Source of the DNA: Lachnospiraceae bacterium GAM79
GTDB lineage: Bacteria > Bacillota > Clostridia > Lachnospirales > Lachnospiraceae
DNA length: 64,000 nt
NCBI GenBank assembly: GCA_003584705.1
Contig: AP018536.1
Location: 868,001 to 932,000 of the forward strand
Direction of reading: 5' to 3'
Shown: piece after piece, positions 1 to 9,033 of the stretch
Layout: each line of letters begins with the position of its first letter
Numbering within the stretch: the first letter of the stretch is position 1
Notes under the pieces: model-generated
What the model was told of the DNA's origin: nothing
Seen by the model: only the letters and a program-made list of their open reading frames with translations
The model's database searches: none
Program-made: the position numbers and the translations under genes

Positions 1-3000
1 CGAAGATGCGGACCGGAAACTGGAAAAATTAAAGGCAGAGCATCAGGAGGCTGTGGATGGAGAGCAACGCTGGGAGAAAAAGATCGAAGATGGCAGGGAG
101 CGGATCCGGGAAGAAGAGATTGTACTGAAAAAGCTGGAGGAACAGCTGGAACTGCGTCGTGATACTTTAAAGGAAAAGCGGGAAGATCTGGAAGAACAAC
201 AGGAAATTCTGCAATGGGAACATCATGAGAAGGTAAAAGAGAAAATCGGACTGGAGGAATATGAAGAAAGAGACGAGATTGCGGAGCATCTGCAAATATG
301 GAAAAATCATCTGACGACAGGAAGAACAGCACTCAGTCAATATGAATTGATATCCGGACAATACGAGGAAGCCGCCAGCCGACTGGAGGAGACGAAGAAG
401 AAAAAAGCAGCGGAAGAGCAACGGCTGGAGATGGCAGAAGAACAGGTGGCCGACAGAATCGATGCATGGATCACGGAAGTCTTTCACAGAGCGGAAACAT
501 CTGAGGAATGGCATCCGGAACGTGAGGTTCTCCTGCAGGCGGAGCAGAAAGCAAGACGATACGATACCGTAGCGGATGGCGTGGAGATACAGGGGGATTT
601 CCGCGCAGATTATGAAAGACAGCGTCAACAGCTTACAGACGCAAAGAATGGGAAACAGTATCAGAGGGAAATTCAGGAAGGAATCCTAAAAGATGTCCGG
701 GAACAGCTTAAAAAGGTGCAGGAACAGCAGGAACTGGAGCCAGAACGGGATGAGACAGTCGAAAAATCCAGAGTATCCCTGGCACAGGCAGGAATCACAG
801 CCATTCCGTTCTACAGAACGGTAGAGTTTGCCAAGGATCTGGAGGAGAGTGCCTGTGCGAGACTGGAAGCACAAATGCAAATGACCGGAATGTTGGATGC
901 CCTGGTGGTGACACCGGAAGATTTTGTGAAAATAAAAGCAGACCATCCGGAGTTCCTGGATGCTGTCCTGCAGACGGACGGGCCGGGGAACAGCCATTTT
1001 TCCGGATTGACAGTAAGTGACGATCTACCGCAGGAATTAAGAACTCCGGTATTGGAAATCCTCAGCAATATTTATGAAGAGGAAGGAAAGACACAGGGAA
1101 TCTGTTTCGGTGCAGATGGCAGCTTCCGGCAGGGAATCTTAGCCGGTAAAGCGGACAAGCAGGCGGCAGAATATGTGGGATATCTGGCGAGGAAACGGAG
1201 AAAAGAGCAAAAGATCCGGGAATTGCAGGAGCAGATAGAAAGCATCAGCAGGACCATAGAAGAGTGGAACACCGGAATTGCACAACTGCAGGGACGTATG
1301 GACAGATTACAGGTGGAATATCAGGAGATTCCTGACTTTTCGGAGATTCAGATCGCATTGTCGGAGAAACGGGAGTTGGAACGTATTCTGGAGACGTTGG
1401 AAAACGAATATCTGAAACAACAGGATCAGGAACACAGACTTTCCGAGCAGAAGAACCGGCAATATCAGGAGGTATTGAAAGCTTGTAAAATGCTGCCCTA
1501 TAGCAGAACAGTGGCGGCTTATGAGGAAGCCTGCGGTGCAGCAGAAGAATACGGAAGGATATGGCAGAGCGCAAGGCAGGAACTGCTGCATATACAGACG
1601 GAACAGATCGGCTGTCTGGACAGAAAAGAACGGATAGAGCAATACCGGGAGAATCTGGAAGAAGCCTATACGGAAAAAAGAACTTACAGCACCCGGGCAA
1701 AAGCCAGTGAGATTCAGATCCGTCAGCTGGAAGAGTATCTGAGGAGTCCGGAATTGCTGGAAAAGGCAAACCGGCTGAAACGTTTGAAGGAAGAACTTTC
1801 GCAGATCGACAAGGAACTGGAGGATCTGAAACTTCTGGGAGCCACCCTCAAAGAAAGGTTACAGACATTACAGAAAGAACTGCCGGAACAAAAAGAAAAG
1901 CTGCAACAGTACATTATAGAAGAAACCACGCTCAGAAACTATTTTGAAGAGGAACTGGATCTGAAACTGATTCTGAACCGGGAAGGACGGACAGTCTATG
2001 AATGTGCCAGAGAAGCCTTAAAAATATTGCGGGAAAGCGATAAGAACAGAGAGCCCGGAGAACTGCTGCAGGCATTGCATACAGTATATCTGAAGCATAA
2101 CGGAAGTCTTGCAAGCTACGGAACTTCCATGGAAGAATGCTTCGGTGATACTGGGGACATCGATGCTGTGCGTAAACGGGTACGTATTATTTCTACCTGG
2201 AACGGGAAAAAGGTATATCTGGAGGAATTTTACAATATTCTGAAGACCGCAATCGAAGAGACGGAACTGCTGATACAGAAAAAGGATCGGGAACTTTTTG
2301 AAGACATTCTATCCCAGACGATCAGCCAGCAGCTTACGGACCGTATAGCAGAGAGCAGAAAGTGGGCAAAAGACATGTCAAAGCTCATGCAGGAGATCGA
2401 TACATCCATGGGACTTCGTTTTTCTCTAGAATGGAAGCCCTGCAAAGCTGACAACGAAAAAGAACTGGATACAGCGGATCTGGAGCAGATTCTTCTGCGT
2501 GACCGGGAGCTGCTTACCCTGGATGATATTGAAAAAGTAGCAGGGCATTTCCGCAGTAAAATACGTGCAGAAAAGGTAAAACTGGAAGAAACGGGAACGA
2601 TCATCAATTACATGGAACTGGTAAGAGATGCCCTGGATTACCGGAAATGGTTTGAATTCCAGATGTTTTTCCGGCGCGGCGAAGAGACGAAAAAGCCACT
2701 GACAAATGCCGCATTTAACCGTTTCAGCGGAGGCGAAAAAGCAATGGCCATGTATGTGCCGTTGTTCGGAGCGGTAAATGCACAGTATAAAAAGGCAGAC
2801 AATAAAGATCATCCCAGAATTATTGCACTGGATGAGGCATTTGCCGGTGTCGACGACAAGAATATCAAAAGTATGTTTGAACTGGTTCATAAGCTGGATT
2901 TCGACTATATCATGAATTCCCAGGCGCTGTGGGGATGCTTTGAGACGGTCAAAGGCCTTCGGATTGCGGAACTGCATCGTCCGGAGAACTCCCAGGTGGT

Positions 3001-3055
3001 ATCGGTGATCCGGTATACGTGGAACGGACATGAGAGGATTTTAGATGAACAATAA
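1..3055 (+). CDS. jetC: Wadjet type II subunit JetC (TIGR02680 family SMC/MukB-like ATPase), 5' end outside window
   Basis: The reading frame is already open at base 2, so this is the C-terminal part (about 1,017 residues) of a longer protein. The visible part is almost entirely Glu/Gln/Lys/Arg-rich coiled coil. It ends in an ABC-type head: the signature FSGGEKAMAMY lies near base 2725 and the Walker B segment IIALDEAFAGVDD near 2820. In the Wadjet family this SMC-like motor extrudes DNA loops and lets JetD cut small circular DNA. The Walker A half of the head must lie upstream. The stop overlaps the start of jetD by 11 bases, as expected of a jetABCD operon; jetA and jetB are not visible. 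The family call rests on domain order and on the JetD partner, and could be confirmed by a TIGR02680 profile search. Confidence 0.88.
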   Translation, partial: EDADRKLEKLKAEHQEAVDGEQRWEKKIEDGRERIREEEIVLKKLEEQLELRRDTLKEKREDLEEQQEILQWEHHEKVKEKIGLEEYEERDEIAEHLQIWKNHLTTGRTALSQYELISGQYEEAASRLEETKKKKAAEEQRLEMAEEQVADRIDAWITEVFHRAETSEEWHPEREVLLQAEQKARRYDTVADGVEIQGDFRADYERQRQQLTDAKNGKQYQREIQEGILKDVREQLKKVQEQQELEPERDETVEKSRVSLAQAGITAIPFYRTVEFAKDLEESACARLEAQMQMTGMLDALVVTPEDFVKIKADHPEFLDAVLQTDGPGNSHFSGLTVSDDLPQELRTPVLEILSNIYEEEGKTQGICFGADGSFRQGILAGKADKQAAEYVGYLARKRRKEQKIRELQEQIESISRTIEEWNTGIAQLQGRMDRLQVEYQEIPDFSEIQIALSEKRELERILETLENEYLKQQDQEHRLSEQKNRQYQEVLKACKMLPYSRTVAAYEEACGAAEEYGRIWQSARQELLHIQTEQIGCLDRKERIEQYRENLEEAYTEKRTYSTRAKASEIQIRQLEEYLRSPELLEKANRLKRLKEELSQIDKELEDLKLLGATLKERLQTLQKELPEQKEKLQQYIIEETTLRNYFEEELDLKLILNREGRTVYECAREALKILRESDKNREPGELLQALHTVYLKHNGSLASYGTSMEECFGDTGDIDAVRKRVRIISTWNGKKVYLEEFYNILKTAIEETELLIQKKDRELFEDILSQTISQQLTDRIAESRKWAKDMSKLMQEIDTSMGLRFSLEWKPCKADNEKELDTADLEQILLRDRELLTLDDIEKVAGHFRSKIRAEKVKLEETGTIINYMELVRDALDYRKWFEFQMFFRRGEETKKPLTNAAFNRFSGGEKAMAMYVPLFGAVNAQYKKADNKDHPRIIALDEAFAGVDDKNIKSMFELVHKLDFDYIMNSQALWGCFETVKGLRIAELHRPENSQVVSVIRYTWNGHERILDEQ

Positions 3056-4364
3056 TGAAGCATGTGCGGAATATTTTAGAGGAAATTCTGCGTACCGGAG
3101 ATGCTTTTCGGAATTTGAAAAGAAATGGAAAACTTACGGAAAAGTAACAGGGATCATTACACTGAAAAATACTTCCGAAGAAGAGCGGAGAGCCATCGGT
3201 GGGATACTTGGAAAGACATTTTATGAAAATACCATACGTTTTCCTTTTGCGGAATTTGAAAAGGGATTGCAATACACAAAATTTGCTCCTGTGGATTTTG
3301 AACAAGTACTGGAAGCATATTTCGGCAGAAAAACGCTGACCACGCAGGAGAGACAGAAGGAGGCAGAGCGGGGAAAGGCAGATTTTTTTGAAACTGTAGA
3401 GAGCTATCTGACAGAGTGTAAAGGTCCGGATTCCATTGCGGTCTCCTGGCTACAGGATATGTTTTCTCAAAAAAAGTATGGCTATCAGACAGTAATTAGA
3501 GAATATGGAAGGGACAGAGAAAAGACAGAAAAACTGTTGAAAACTGTGGGAAAGGCGATCCTTTTGCTGGAAGATATTCGAGAGACGGAAGAGGAATATC
3601 CCCTGGCGGTATTTTCCGCGGAAGTATCTGGAAATCCCCATTACTTTGATCAGGGAACAACCGGAGGACAATTATTGGTTCACGGGATGTGTTATGCCAC
3701 GGAAGAAGATTATCCGGCAAATGCCCATCAGTGGAGAGAATTACTGTTGTCCAACGGAATCGTACCGGATAATATTTCCTCTATCGTGCATATCTATGGA
3801 TTGCGATTACAGGTTGACGGTGACTGGCACCCGGCATACGACGCTTTTTGTAGACGACAGGAGCCCTGTGCGGTCACCATGGAAAATCTGCAGGAGCTGA
3901 CAGCGGTACACCCGACAGGAGATAGGGTCTATATTGTAGAAAATGAGATGGTGTTCAGCTACCTGTTGAAACATCTGGAACAAAGGAATGTGACGTTACT
4001 ATGTACTTCCGGCCAGCTGCGGAGCGCCGCTGTGAAACTGATTCCCTTTCTGCTGAATAGTGGAGCGGATATCTACTATAGCGGAGACATCGATCCGGAC
4101 GGGATCCGGATTGCCGACAGACTCTGGAGAAAATACGGTGACCGGATTCATGTGTGGAGAATGTCGGAGGAGGATTATGCGAAAAGTCTTTCGGAAGAAG
4201 AGATTGGGAAAATATCCATGAAAAAACTGGACGCTGTAGAGAATCCTGTTCTACGCGAGACAGCAAGAGAGGTAAGAAAGAAGAAAAAGGCGGGGTATCA
4301 GGAGAATATATTAAAAGATCTGTTGGAAGATATGAACCGGATAAAACCGGATAAAACCGGATAA
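3045..4364 (+). CDS. jetD: Wadjet type II nuclease subunit JetD (TIGR02679/DUF2399, TOPRIM domain)
   Basis: This 439-residue protein starts at an ATG inside the last codons of jetC. The C-terminal third carries a topoisomerase VI A/TOPRIM-like site: a glutamate in YIVENEM (near base 3935) and the acidic motif GDIDPDGIRIADR (near base 4083). In the Wadjet family this subunit is the metal-dependent nuclease that cleaves plasmid DNA held by the SMC motor. Length and architecture fit TIGR02679 proteins. The last codons lie in a 10-bp tandem repeat (unit ataaaaccgg) that encodes KPDKTG, and an IS30 element starts two bases after the stop. The gene looks intact, but its original terminator has been moved downstream of the IS. 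Confidence 0.88.
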   Translation: MNNNEACAEYFRGNSAYRRCFSEFEKKWKTYGKVTGIITLKNTSEEERRAIGGILGKTFYENTIRFPFAEFEKGLQYTKFAPVDFEQVLEAYFGRKTLTTQERQKEAERGKADFFETVESYLTECKGPDSIAVSWLQDMFSQKKYGYQTVIREYGRDREKTEKLLKTVGKAILLLEDIRETEEEYPLAVFSAEVSGNPHYFDQGTTGGQLLVHGMCYATEEDYPANAHQWRELLLSNGIVPDNISSIVHIYGLRLQVDGDWHPAYDAFCRRQEPCAVTMENLQELTAVHPTGDRVYIVENEMVFSYLLKHLEQRNVTLLCTSGQLRSAAVKLIPFLLNSGADIYYSGDIDPDGIRIADRLWRKYGDRIHVWRMSEEDYAKSLSEEEIGKISMKKLDAVENPVLRETAREVRKKKKAGYQENILKDLLEDMNRIKPDKTG

Positions 4365-4366
4365 AA
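4333..4366 (+). repeat. 10-bp tandem repeat at the 3' end of jetD
   Basis: The unit ataaaaccgg occurs at 4341-4350 and 4351-4360, with partial units on both sides. It encodes the end of JetD and forms the target of the adjacent IS30 insertion. Confidence 0.85.
4353..4366. repeat. Left copy of IS30 target-site duplication
   Basis: The 14 bases aaaaccggataaaa directly precede the inferred left end of the IS30 element. They recur at 6193-6206 directly after its right end. Because the target was itself repetitive, the duplication could be shorter than it looks. Confidence 0.6.
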
Positions 4367-6192
4367 CTCAATTGAAAAAGTAACTTCCAGTTACTAAGGT
4401 TTTTATATTTTATAAAACAGAAATAAGTCATACAAACATGAAGATGGAAGATAGTCTTGTAAATAGATGATCTTCCTTTTCTTTTTTGTGTAATAATGGT
4501 AATCACTTCAGTAGTGTCAGGAGATGGCAGCAAGACTAAGGAGGATAAATACATGTCATCCTATAAATATAAGCATCTGACACTGGATGATCGCATTACC
4601 ATACAGAAAGCTTTAAAAGAGGGGCAGACGTTCGTTGAAATAGGCGCTCTGATAGGCAAGGATCCATCAACTGTTTCTAAAGAAGTGAAAGCCCATCTTG
4701 ATTATCGAAATACTGGTACGCGTTCCAGAGGCTATAATCCATGCAGACACAGAAAGAGATGCACTAAGCAGTATATCTGTGGCGAAGATAGCTGTGGGTT
4801 TATTAATCGGTTATGGCACGGAAAAACATACTGTTCTGAGTGTGCTTTGTGCATGGTCAATTGTCCTGATTTTGAAGAGGAAAAATGTTCAAGTCTAAAG
4901 AAAGCACCCTATGTTTGCAATTCATGTAAACAGGTACGTTCCTGTACTCTTGCCAAACAGTTCTATGATGCAAAGGAAGCTCATAAAACATACGAAGAGA
5001 CACGTTCTGATTCCCGTAAGGGTATCGATATAACACCAGAAGAACTGGATCGGCTTGATGCCATCCTTTCGCCTCTTATCAGACAAGGCCAGTCGATTCA
5101 TCAAATTTGTATGAACAATGCAGCAGAAATCATGGTAGATGAAAGGACCATTTATAACTACATAGATGCCGGCATACTTTCTGCTGGAAATATAGATCTT
5201 CCAAGAAAAGTGCGTTATAAAAAACGCAAATCCAAAAAGGTTGTACGTGTCGATAAGAAATGCCATATCGGGCGTACCTACGAAGATTTTGAAGCTTTTA
5301 TGAAAGGACATCCTGATTTCAACGTGGTGGAAATGGATTCGGTAGAAGGCACCAGGGATTCCACAAAGGTGCTGCTTACAGTATTCTTTAGAAACTGTTC
5401 CCTTATGCTGGCATATCTTAGGGAAGCGAATACAGCCAAGTCGGTAACAGAAGCGGTGAACCATCTTTATGAGATACTTGGGCGGGAACAATTCTGTGAG
5501 ATGTTCCAGGTCATCTTAGCAGATCGCGGAAGCGAATTTACGGATCCGCTGGCAATAGAGTTTGATGAGGATGGAAGACGCAGAACCTATGTGTTTTACT
5601 GTGATCCGCAACGTCCTGATCAAAAAGGAAGTATTGAAGTAACTCATGAATTCATCAGAAGGATTGTTCCTAAGAAAACATCATTTGCTTTTCTTACACA
5701 GGATAAAGTCAACCTGATGATGAGTCACATTAACTCCTATACAAGAAAGAAGCTGAATAATCGATCCGCACATCAACTATTCAGCTTCTTTTATGGCGCG
5801 GATACAGCCTCTAAGCTTAACCTGGAAGCTGTTCCTGCTAATGAAATCATACTAAAACCTGAACTGCTGAAGTAAAACTGCCAATGTCATCTCCTGATCA
5901 TGTCACCCATATCCCAGAGGTGGAAGTTTCCCTTGCAAACATGCAAACGAAGCGACGACTTCTTATTTGCATACAGTAAAATATGACTTCAAGAGTATAG
6001 TAACATGCTAAAAAGCCCTATTTCAAGCGGTTTGTAATACTAAAGTCCACTCCTGCAATACTAATTTCCAGTTGGCGCTGTCTTCGCAATACTTATTTCT
6101 GTTTTCAAGGTGCTGATCCCGAAGTTAATCTTGCAAAAATAATTCAAGAAGAAGTTACCTTTGCAAAACGGAAGTTAAATTTGCTATTTACC
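4367..6192 (+). mobile_element. IS30-family insertion sequence
   Basis: The element is about 1.8 kb and bounded by 14-bp direct repeats. The first 22 bases and the reverse complement of the last 22 agree at about 16 positions, sharing the block taacttcc, so they are plausible imperfect terminal inverted repeats. It holds one transposase gene. The 300-base stretch after the transposase (5876-6192) has no gene, but repeats a degenerate motif of the form gaagttaNNNttgcaa at 5923, 6121, 6151 and 6171; related sequence occurs in reverse at the left end (4379-4395). Classic IS30 duplications are 2-3 bp, but some family members make longer ones. Confidence 0.75.
4553..5875 (+). CDS. IS30-family transposase
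   Basis: A 440-residue DDE transposase. The chosen ATG at 4553 follows a strong AAGGAGG site; an in-frame start further upstream has none. The N-terminus (residues 1-60) is the IS30-type helix-turn-helix, with YKHLTLDDRITIQKAL. A cysteine-rich middle section (residues 60-140, several CxxC pairs) looks like a zinc-binding module. The catalytic core shows VVEMDSVEGT, ILADRGSEF and an Asp-Pro-Gln-Arg segment followed by GSIEVTHEF, which together supply the D, D and E residues. The gene appears intact, so the element may be mobile. Confidence 0.93.
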   Translation: MSSYKYKHLTLDDRITIQKALKEGQTFVEIGALIGKDPSTVSKEVKAHLDYRNTGTRSRGYNPCRHRKRCTKQYICGEDSCGFINRLWHGKTYCSECALCMVNCPDFEEEKCSSLKKAPYVCNSCKQVRSCTLAKQFYDAKEAHKTYEETRSDSRKGIDITPEELDRLDAILSPLIRQGQSIHQICMNNAAEIMVDERTIYNYIDAGILSAGNIDLPRKVRYKKRKSKKVVRVDKKCHIGRTYEDFEAFMKGHPDFNVVEMDSVEGTRDSTKVLLTVFFRNCSLMLAYLREANTAKSVTEAVNHLYEILGREQFCEMFQVILADRGSEFTDPLAIEFDEDGRRRTYVFYCDPQRPDQKGSIEVTHEFIRRIVPKKTSFAFLTQDKVNLMMSHINSYTRKKLNNRSAHQLFSFFYGADTASKLNLEAVPANEIILKPELLK

Positions 6193-6206
6193 AAAACCGG
6201 ATAAAA
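6193..6206. repeat. Right copy of IS30 target-site duplication
   Basis: The sequence aaaaccggataaaa is identical to 4353-4366. Joining the flanks restores an uninterrupted run from the jetD tandem repeat into the DNA at 6207. Confidence 0.6.
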
Positions 6207-6321
6207 AGTGAGTATAAGCTCATAAAATGTGAGAATGCGTAGAAAAATGGCTCATGAAATGTGAAAAGTAGCATTGAATGAGCTATTTTTTTGTGATAGA
6301 CTAAAAACAGGAGGTGTTGCT

Positions 6322-7656
6322 ATGTATTTTAGAAGAAAAATAGATGATTTCCTCATTCAATGGAAACAGGACCCCTCACATAAGCCGTTGATTGTTAAAG
6401 GTGCGAGACAGATTGGTAAAACAGAATCTATTTTACATTTTGCAAACGAGCAATATAGTAGCGTAGTGTATATAAATTTTGTATTGGACAAGAAATTTCG
6501 AATGATAGTAAGTGACGGTTACGATGTAGACACGGTGATTAAAAATATTTCTTTGGCAAATCCTGCAATTCGGTTTGTTGCAGGGGAGACAATTATAATA
6601 TTTGATGAGATTCAGGAATATCCGGATGTTGCAACGACATTGAAGGCATTTCGACAGGATGGGAGATTTGATGTTATCTGTAGCGGATCTATGTTGGGGA
6701 TCAATTATAAAAAGATTCATAGTAACAGTGTAGGTAATAAGACAGATTATGAAATGTTTTCTATGGATTTTGAAGAGTTTCTATGGGCAAAAGGATATGG
6801 GGAGGAACAGATAGACAGCATTCGGAAACATATGATTGATCTAAAGCCGTTTAGCGAAACGGAGCTGAATATATACAAATCTTTGTTTTTGGACTACTGT
6901 GTGTTGGGCGGAATGCCGGAGGTAGTAAGGGGATATGTGGAAACAGGTACGTTCTCCGGATCGCTGGAAACACAGGAGCAGATCCGGTTGGATTATGAGG
7001 AAGATGTCAGAAAATATGCAGAAGGTCTGGATCAGGCAAAAATTATAAGTGTATATAGGAGTGTTCCGGCACAGCTAGCAAAGGAAAATAAAAAATTTCA
7101 GTTCAGTAAAATTGAAAAAAATGCCAGATCCAGAGAGTATACGGGATGTATTGAGTGGCTGATAGATGCCGGAGTTGTTACGGAATGCAATTGCCTGATT
7201 TTCCCGGAACTGCCGTTGAAGGGTAATATTGATGAAAGCAAGTATAAATTATATTATCCGGATACCGGCCTGCTGATATCTGCACTGGATGAGGAAGCCC
7301 AGGAAGATCTGAGGGTAAATAAGAACCTGGGTGTATATAAAGGGGCTCTATATGAAAATTTTGTGGCAGAAGCCTTTGTTAAACAGGGATTGGGATTATT
7401 TTATTACAAAAAAGACAATTCGACACTGGAAGAGGACTTCTTTGTAAGAACCCGGGATGAATTGATTCCGGTAGAGGTGAAATCTAACAATGACAGATCA
7501 AAGTCTCTGACAGCATTGATAAAGAACGAGAATTACAGCGATATAAAGCATGGAATTAAGCTTGGAGACTTTAACGTGGGATATGCAAATGGGATTTATA
7601 CTTTTCCTTACTTTTGTGCATTTATGATGAAGGCATATTTGAAAAGTTTGGACTGA
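6322..7656 (+). CDS. AAA-family ATPase with DUF4143 domain
   Basis: A 444-residue protein. The ATG at 6322 is chosen because an AGGAGG site lies seven bases upstream; the longer in-frame start at 6274 has none. Near the N-terminus the Walker A is KGARQIGKTES and the Walker B is IIIFDEIQE. The C-terminal half (DUF4143) ends in a PD-(D/E)XK-like stretch with EEDFFVR and IPVEVKS. Proteins of this COG1373 type are abundant in gut Firmicutes and are usually single genes. They are often found near mobile or defence DNA, and their biological role is not established. A strong terminator follows. Confidence 0.9.
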   Translation: MYFRRKIDDFLIQWKQDPSHKPLIVKGARQIGKTESILHFANEQYSSVVYINFVLDKKFRMIVSDGYDVDTVIKNISLANPAIRFVAGETIIIFDEIQEYPDVATTLKAFRQDGRFDVICSGSMLGINYKKIHSNSVGNKTDYEMFSMDFEEFLWAKGYGEEQIDSIRKHMIDLKPFSETELNIYKSLFLDYCVLGGMPEVVRGYVETGTFSGSLETQEQIRLDYEEDVRKYAEGLDQAKIISVYRSVPAQLAKENKKFQFSKIEKNARSREYTGCIEWLIDAGVVTECNCLIFPELPLKGNIDESKYKLYYPDTGLLISALDEEAQEDLRVNKNLGVYKGALYENFVAEAFVKQGLGLFYYKKDNSTLEEDFFVRTRDELIPVEVKSNNDRSKSLTALIKNENYSDIKHGIKLGDFNVGYANGIYTFPYFCAFMMKAYLKSLD

Positions 7657-7710
7657 GTTAGGGAAAATTGTTTTGCACACAATTTTTAGAGGCGTTCACA
7701 ATTATATCAA

Positions 7711-7748
7711 AAAACCGGCATTGGCTGAAACGAACCGATGCCGTTTTT
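7711..7748 (+). terminator. Rho-independent terminator after the DUF4143 ATPase
   Basis: The arms cggcattgg and ccgatgccg form a 9-bp stem (one G-U pair) around a 10-base loop, followed by a run of six T. A-rich sequence before the stem would let it work in both directions. Confidence 0.85.
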
Positions 7749-7850
7749 TATTTGGGAATAATTAAGTACGGAAAATTGGACGCAAAATATAGATAATAAA
7801 AATATCAGAAGGAATTAAAGGACGTCGAAAAGATGGGAAAGGAGCAACAG

Positions 7851-8468
7851 ATGGATATGAGAATTGTAAGCGCAGGATCTGCCGGTAAGGTATATCATCG
7901 CCCGGAATGCAGATATGCACGGAAGATTTACAGAAGGAATCGGGAACAAATGCTGTGGGAGAATGCAGAAGCAAAGGGATATCGACCATGTGCCTGTTGT
8001 AATGGGATGGAATTCCTCTATGGACTGGAGAGAGACAGCATTGAGAACTATAAAAATCTGTTTCATCTGGATGTAGATATAAAGGATCATAAAATCTATG
8101 TCAGGACAGATGCAGGCTGTTGGAAAATAATTTATAAGCGGGATAAACAGCACTTTATTTTGCTGCATCGTAATTATGCAAATGGGCGCACTTCATTGGA
8201 AGACGTGGAAAAGGTGCCTTATCACAGGCAGGGAGATATGGCGGAAGCCTCCACCATTATGAAGTATCTGAAGTATATTCGGGCACATGATGATTTTAAA
8301 CAGATGATGCCCAAGGATTATCATAAGATGCCTCGGAGTACAAAACGTCAGAAGGCATATTATAAAGCGGCAAAACAGCGGGAAGCAAGAAAAAGCGCCA
8401 GAAGAGTGGACAACCTGTTTACTATGATCGAGCGCAAAGAAGGAATCAGAGAGATTTCATTTTGTTAA
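7851..8468 (+). CDS. Uncharacterised protein with a His/Cys metal-site N-terminus
   Basis: 205 residues. The ATG at 7851 is preferred over one 18 bases upstream because AAAGGAG lies between them at good spacing. The N-terminus has VYHRPECRYARKI (residues 14-26), then GYRPCACC about 30 residues later. This pattern resembles the Ada-type zinc-binding element HxPxC...CxxC, and a structural metal site is inferred. The C-terminal 50 residues are strongly basic, so nucleic-acid binding is possible. It is followed 27 bases later by the broken HIRAN gene, with which it may have formed an operon. No function can be named. Confidence 0.7.
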   Translation: MDMRIVSAGSAGKVYHRPECRYARKIYRRNREQMLWENAEAKGYRPCACCNGMEFLYGLERDSIENYKNLFHLDVDIKDHKIYVRTDAGCWKIIYKRDKQHFILLHRNYANGRTSLEDVEKVPYHRQGDMAEASTIMKYLKYIRAHDDFKQMMPKDYHKMPRSTKRQKAYYKAAKQREARKSARRVDNLFTMIERKEGIREISFC

Positions 8469-8495
8469 CAGATAAGACGAGGAGGATATTAAAAT

Positions 8496-8786
8496 ATGGC
8501 AAAGATATATTTTACGGTTGCAGGAACAAATCACTATTTCGGACAGGATTTTTTCAAATCCGGAATGAAAGTAAAATTAATCAAAGAACCGGACAACACC
8601 TATGACAAAGAAGCAATCCGGGTGGAACTGGCAGGACTGGGTACGGTAGGATATGTGGCGAACAGCCCGTACACGGTCTAGGGCGAAAGCATGAGCGCCG
8701 GGCGGCTTTATGACCGCATGGAGGATACTGCCAAGGGGACGGTGAAATATGTTTTGCCGCAAGGGGTATTGTGTGAACTGAGTTGA
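8496..8786 (+). pseudogene. HIRAN-domain protein interrupted by an in-frame amber codon
   Basis: The ATG at 8496 follows a GGAGGATAT site. The first 61 codons encode a HIRAN-like fold (FGQDFFKSG, EPDNTYDKEAIRV, GTVGYVANSP). A TAG at 8679-8681 stops translation, but the same frame continues for 34 more codons (GESMSAGRLYD, VKYVLPQGVLCEL) to a TGA at 8784-8786. The full frame is about 96 codons, the usual size of stand-alone HIRAN proteins. HIRAN domains bind DNA ends or ssDNA. A single-base change from a Leu or Trp codon is the simplest explanation of the stop. A functional 61-residue product is unlikely, since the C-terminal strand would be lost. Confidence 0.85.
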
Positions 8787-9033
8787 TGTTGGGATGAAGG
8801 GTGGGTGAGTTCAGCCCATAGTCCCACAATAGGGTAACTCAACTTGAAATTTCTACTTAATTAGGTTCTGCTTAATTATCCTGATCTCCAAAAAATCTTT
8901 TGTAAGATTTTGTCATAAATTGTCATATATATAATGAGGGGCTTTTAGATTGTAAAATAAGTATAAATAGTACCACGGAAAATATTAAGAGGATGTTATA
9001 TACGAATTCTTAAAAACAGAGTTAGGAGAAGAG

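Noticed and set aside
53-3055. Several minus-strand open frames of 60-200 codons opposite jetC
   Set aside because: They are mirror frames of the Glu/Gln-rich coiled coil, with low-complexity translations and no ribosome sites.
4333-4366. Tandem repeat as a CRISPR array or iteron origin
   Set aside because: The units are 10 bp without spacers, number fewer than three, and encode the end of JetD.
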